13,591 nucleotides of DNA. Source: Actinobacteria bacterium UBA4719 (GTDB lineage Bacteria; Actinomycetota; Actinomycetes; Actinomycetales; Dermatophilaceae). The notes below the pieces were generated by a model. It had not been told where the DNA came from, did no database searches, and saw only the letters and a list, made by a program, of their open reading frames with translations. A program made the translations under genes and the position numbers. Location of the stretch: the NCBI GenBank assembly GCA_002404345.1, contig DHJN01000080.1:7694-21284 (forward strand), in the 5' to 3' direction. Below, piece by piece: positions 12,055 through 13,591 of this stretch; within the stretch, counting starts at the first letter, position 1; every line of letters starts with the position of its first letter.

Positions 12055-13591
12055 TGGTCACCACCACCGCTTCGCGGACGCGCTCCACCGATGGGCCGCT
12101 CTCGCACAAGCAGATCTTGACCATCCTCGCCGGGTTGATGATGGGGATGTTCCTGGCCGCACTCGACCAGACCATCGTCTCCTCGGCCATGCGCGTCATC
12201 GCCGACGATCTCAACGACCTCGCCGGGCAGGCCTGGGTCACCACGGCGTACCTGATCACCTCGACGATCGTGACGCCGCTCTACGGCAAGCTCTCCGACA
12301 TCTACGGACGCAAGCGCTTCTTCACCGCTGCCATCTCGATCTTCATCGTCGGCTCGATCTTGTGCACGTTCGCCACGTCGATGCCGATGCTGGCGGGCTT
12401 CCGCGCTTTCCAGGGTCTGGGTGCCGGTGGCCTCTTCTCCCTGGCCCTGGCCATCATCGGCGACATCGTGCCGCCACGTGAGCGAGCCAAGTACCAGGGT
12501 TACTTCCTGGCGGTATTCGGCACCTCCAGCGTGCTGGGTCCTGTCGTCGGCGGCTTCTTCGCGGGCCAGTCCACGCTGCTGGGGGTCACCGGCTGGCGCT
12601 GGGTCTTCCTGGTCAACGTGCCGATCGGCATCGCGGCACTCTTCGTGGTCAACCGCACGCTGCACCTGCGTCACACCCGCCTGGACCACCGCATCGACTT
12701 CGGCGGCGCCGCCGCGCTGACCGTCGGACTCGTCCCGCTGCTGCTGGCCGCCCAACAGGGTCGCGAGTGGGGCTGGGGCTCCCATCAGTCCCTGCTCTGC
12801 TACGGCATCGGTCTGATCGGCCTGGTCGCGTTCTTCCTGGTCGAACGTTCGATGGGCGCGGAGGCGCTGCTGCCGCTGCGCCTGTTCACGAACAAGACTG
12901 TGGGCGTCGCCTCGATCGCCTCGGTCGTCCTGGGCATGGGCATGTTCGGTGGACTGGCCTCGCTGCCTCTCTACCTGCAGATCGTCAAGGGCGCAACGCC
13001 GCGAAACGCCGGCCTGATGCTGCTGCCGATGACCTTGGGCCTGATGGGTGGCTCGATCATCTCGGGGCAGATCATCTCCAGGACGGGCCGCTACCGGCAG
13101 TTCCCGATCATCGGCTGCGGCCTGCTCGTCGGCTCGCTCTTCGGGTTCCACTACGTCGGAGCCGATACCACGCTGTGGCAGACGATGATCCTGATGCTGG
13201 TCTTCGGCCTCGGTCTCGGTTTCAACATGCAACCGCTCACCCTCGCCGTGCAGAACGCCGTCCCCCCGCGCGACATCGGCGTGGCCACCGCCTCGGCGAC
13301 GTTCACCCGTCAGATCGGCGGCACCCTCGGGGTTGCCGTCTTCTTGTCCATCCTGTTCTCCGCGGTGCCGGACCGCATCCAGACCGCCTTCGGCAAGGTC
13401 GCCCCGACCCCTGAGTTCCAGGCGGCCCTCAAGAGTCCCCACTCCCCCACGGGCAACCCCCAGGCCAACACCGACTTCATCCACAATCTGCAGCAGGTTC
13501 GGGTCGGCGGTGGCGGTGGCGGTGGCGGTGGCGGTGGCGGAGCGGTCAACCCGTTGACCGACTCCTCTTTCATCCAGCAGCTCGACCCGCG
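12054..13591 (+). CDS. MFS drug efflux transporter, DHA2 (EmrB/QacA) type (partial at C-terminus)
   Basis: Proton-driven exporter of the 14-helix DHA2 family, 512 codons present before the window ends. Motifs appear in order: LDQTIVSSAM (37-46, motif D1), WVTTAYLITS (61-70), GKLSDIYGRKR (78-88, motif A), GFRAFQGLGAGG (115-126, motif B) and FGTSSVLGPVVGG (154-166 region, motif C). Hydrophobic segments continue through GTLGVAVFLSILF. The final part seen is a long loop after the expected helix 13 that would face outside. It holds 12 consecutive glycines (codons 485-496) and then NPLTDSSFIQQLDPR. Cotranscription with marR, by a one-base TAATG overlap, points to export of a compound sensed by that regulator. 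The substrate is unknown. The last helix lies beyond the window. Confidence 0.93.
   Translation, partial: MVTTTASRTRSTDGPLSHKQILTILAGLMMGMFLAALDQTIVSSAMRVIADDLNDLAGQAWVTTAYLITSTIVTPLYGKLSDIYGRKRFFTAAISIFIVGSILCTFATSMPMLAGFRAFQGLGAGGLFSLALAIIGDIVPPRERAKYQGYFLAVFGTSSVLGPVVGGFFAGQSTLLGVTGWRWVFLVNVPIGIAALFVVNRTLHLRHTRLDHRIDFGGAAALTVGLVPLLLAAQQGREWGWGSHQSLLCYGIGLIGLVAFFLVERSMGAEALLPLRLFTNKTVGVASIASVVLGMGMFGGLASLPLYLQIVKGATPRNAGLMLLPMTLGLMGGSIISGQIISRTGRYRQFPIIGCGLLVGSLFGFHYVGADTTLWQTMILMLVFGLGLGFNMQPLTLAVQNAVPPRDIGVATASATFTRQIGGTLGVAVFLSILFSAVPDRIQTAFGKVAPTPEFQAALKSPHSPTGNPQANTDFIHNLQQVRVGGGGGGGGGGGGAVNPLTDSSFIQQLDP
13506..13541 (+). repeat. GGCGGT microsatellite coding 12 glycines
   Basis: Alternating GGC and GGT codons form a 6-bp simple repeat of five and a half units (13506-13538), closed by GGA. 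It is in frame and encodes 12 glycines in the predicted outer loop before the last helix of the DHA2 transporter. Slippage by a unit would add or remove two glycines without a frameshift. Confidence 0.9.

Noticed and set aside
11925-13484. 519-codon open frame on the minus strand, opposite the MFS gene
   Set aside because: Its product is an unstructured mix rich in Arg, Glu, Asp and Gln with no recognisable fold. It is the mirror of a strongly supported transporter in GC-rich DNA.
1-13591. CRISPR arrays, insertion sequences, toxin-antitoxin pairs, tRNA or rRNA genes
   Set aside because: None seen. The direct repeats present are short coding repeats, and every long gene belongs to a known metabolic, transport or regulatory family.

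Overview
The window comes from a high-GC actinobacterium. Codon third positions are mostly G or C. It carries a mycothiol-dependent (maleylpyruvate isomerase-type) enzyme, a FadE5-type acyl-CoA dehydrogenase, an actinobacterial CopD-CtaG fusion and a DtxR/IdeR-type iron box. The overall style fits Micrococcales, perhaps Intrasporangiaceae, but that placement is an inference.

Layout. (1) About 1-1532, minus strand: a ferric-iron ABC uptake operon with a lipoprotein binding protein (fbpA) followed by a permease (fbpB, cut by the window edge). An iron box lies just upstream of fbpA. A strong hairpin sits at the fbpA/fbpB junction. (2) 1614-2373, minus: a MIP-family aquaporin, probably read from a leaderless mRNA, whose first codons are duplicated. 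(3) 2508-4489, plus: fadE5 behind a palindromic operator. (4) 10468 down to 4486, minus: a long co-directional run of copD-ctaG fusion, nitrilase-family amidase, TPP riboswitch, thiG, thiH, thiS and thiE. Spacing inside the run is very tight, with 1-nt gaps or a 4-nt overlap at three of the junctions. It meets fadE5 tail to tail, and the two stop codons share a CTAG. (5) 10518-11423, plus: a DinB/MDMPI-type enzyme, divergent from copD-ctaG, with a likely leaderless promoter. (6) 11458-13591, plus: a marR-MFS drug-efflux operon with a long AT-rich inverted repeat as likely operator. The transporter runs off the window and carries a 12-glycine tract.

How the genes work together. ThiS (sulfur carrier), ThiH (tyrosine to dehydroglycine) and ThiG (thiazole synthase) make the thiazole phosphate half of thiamine. 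ThiE joins it to the pyrimidine half, and the riboswitch shuts the block off when TPP is plentiful. ThiF, ThiC and ThiD are not in the window. FbpAB imports iron and is predicted to be repressed when iron is sufficient. CopD-CtaG handles copper for cytochrome oxidase. MarR and the MFS pump form a self-regulated efflux unit.

I do not see a clearly undescribed defence, mobile or biosynthetic system. The points most worth a second look are the ThiG repeat tail, ThiH in place of ThiO, the riboswitch placed immediately behind an amidase gene, the fbpA/fbpB hairpin, the duplicated aquaporin start and the polyglycine loop. No RNA genes, insertion sequences, CRISPR arrays or attachment sites were seen. 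No stretch over 300 bases lacks a gene: the largest gap, 2373-2608, holds two divergent promoter regions.
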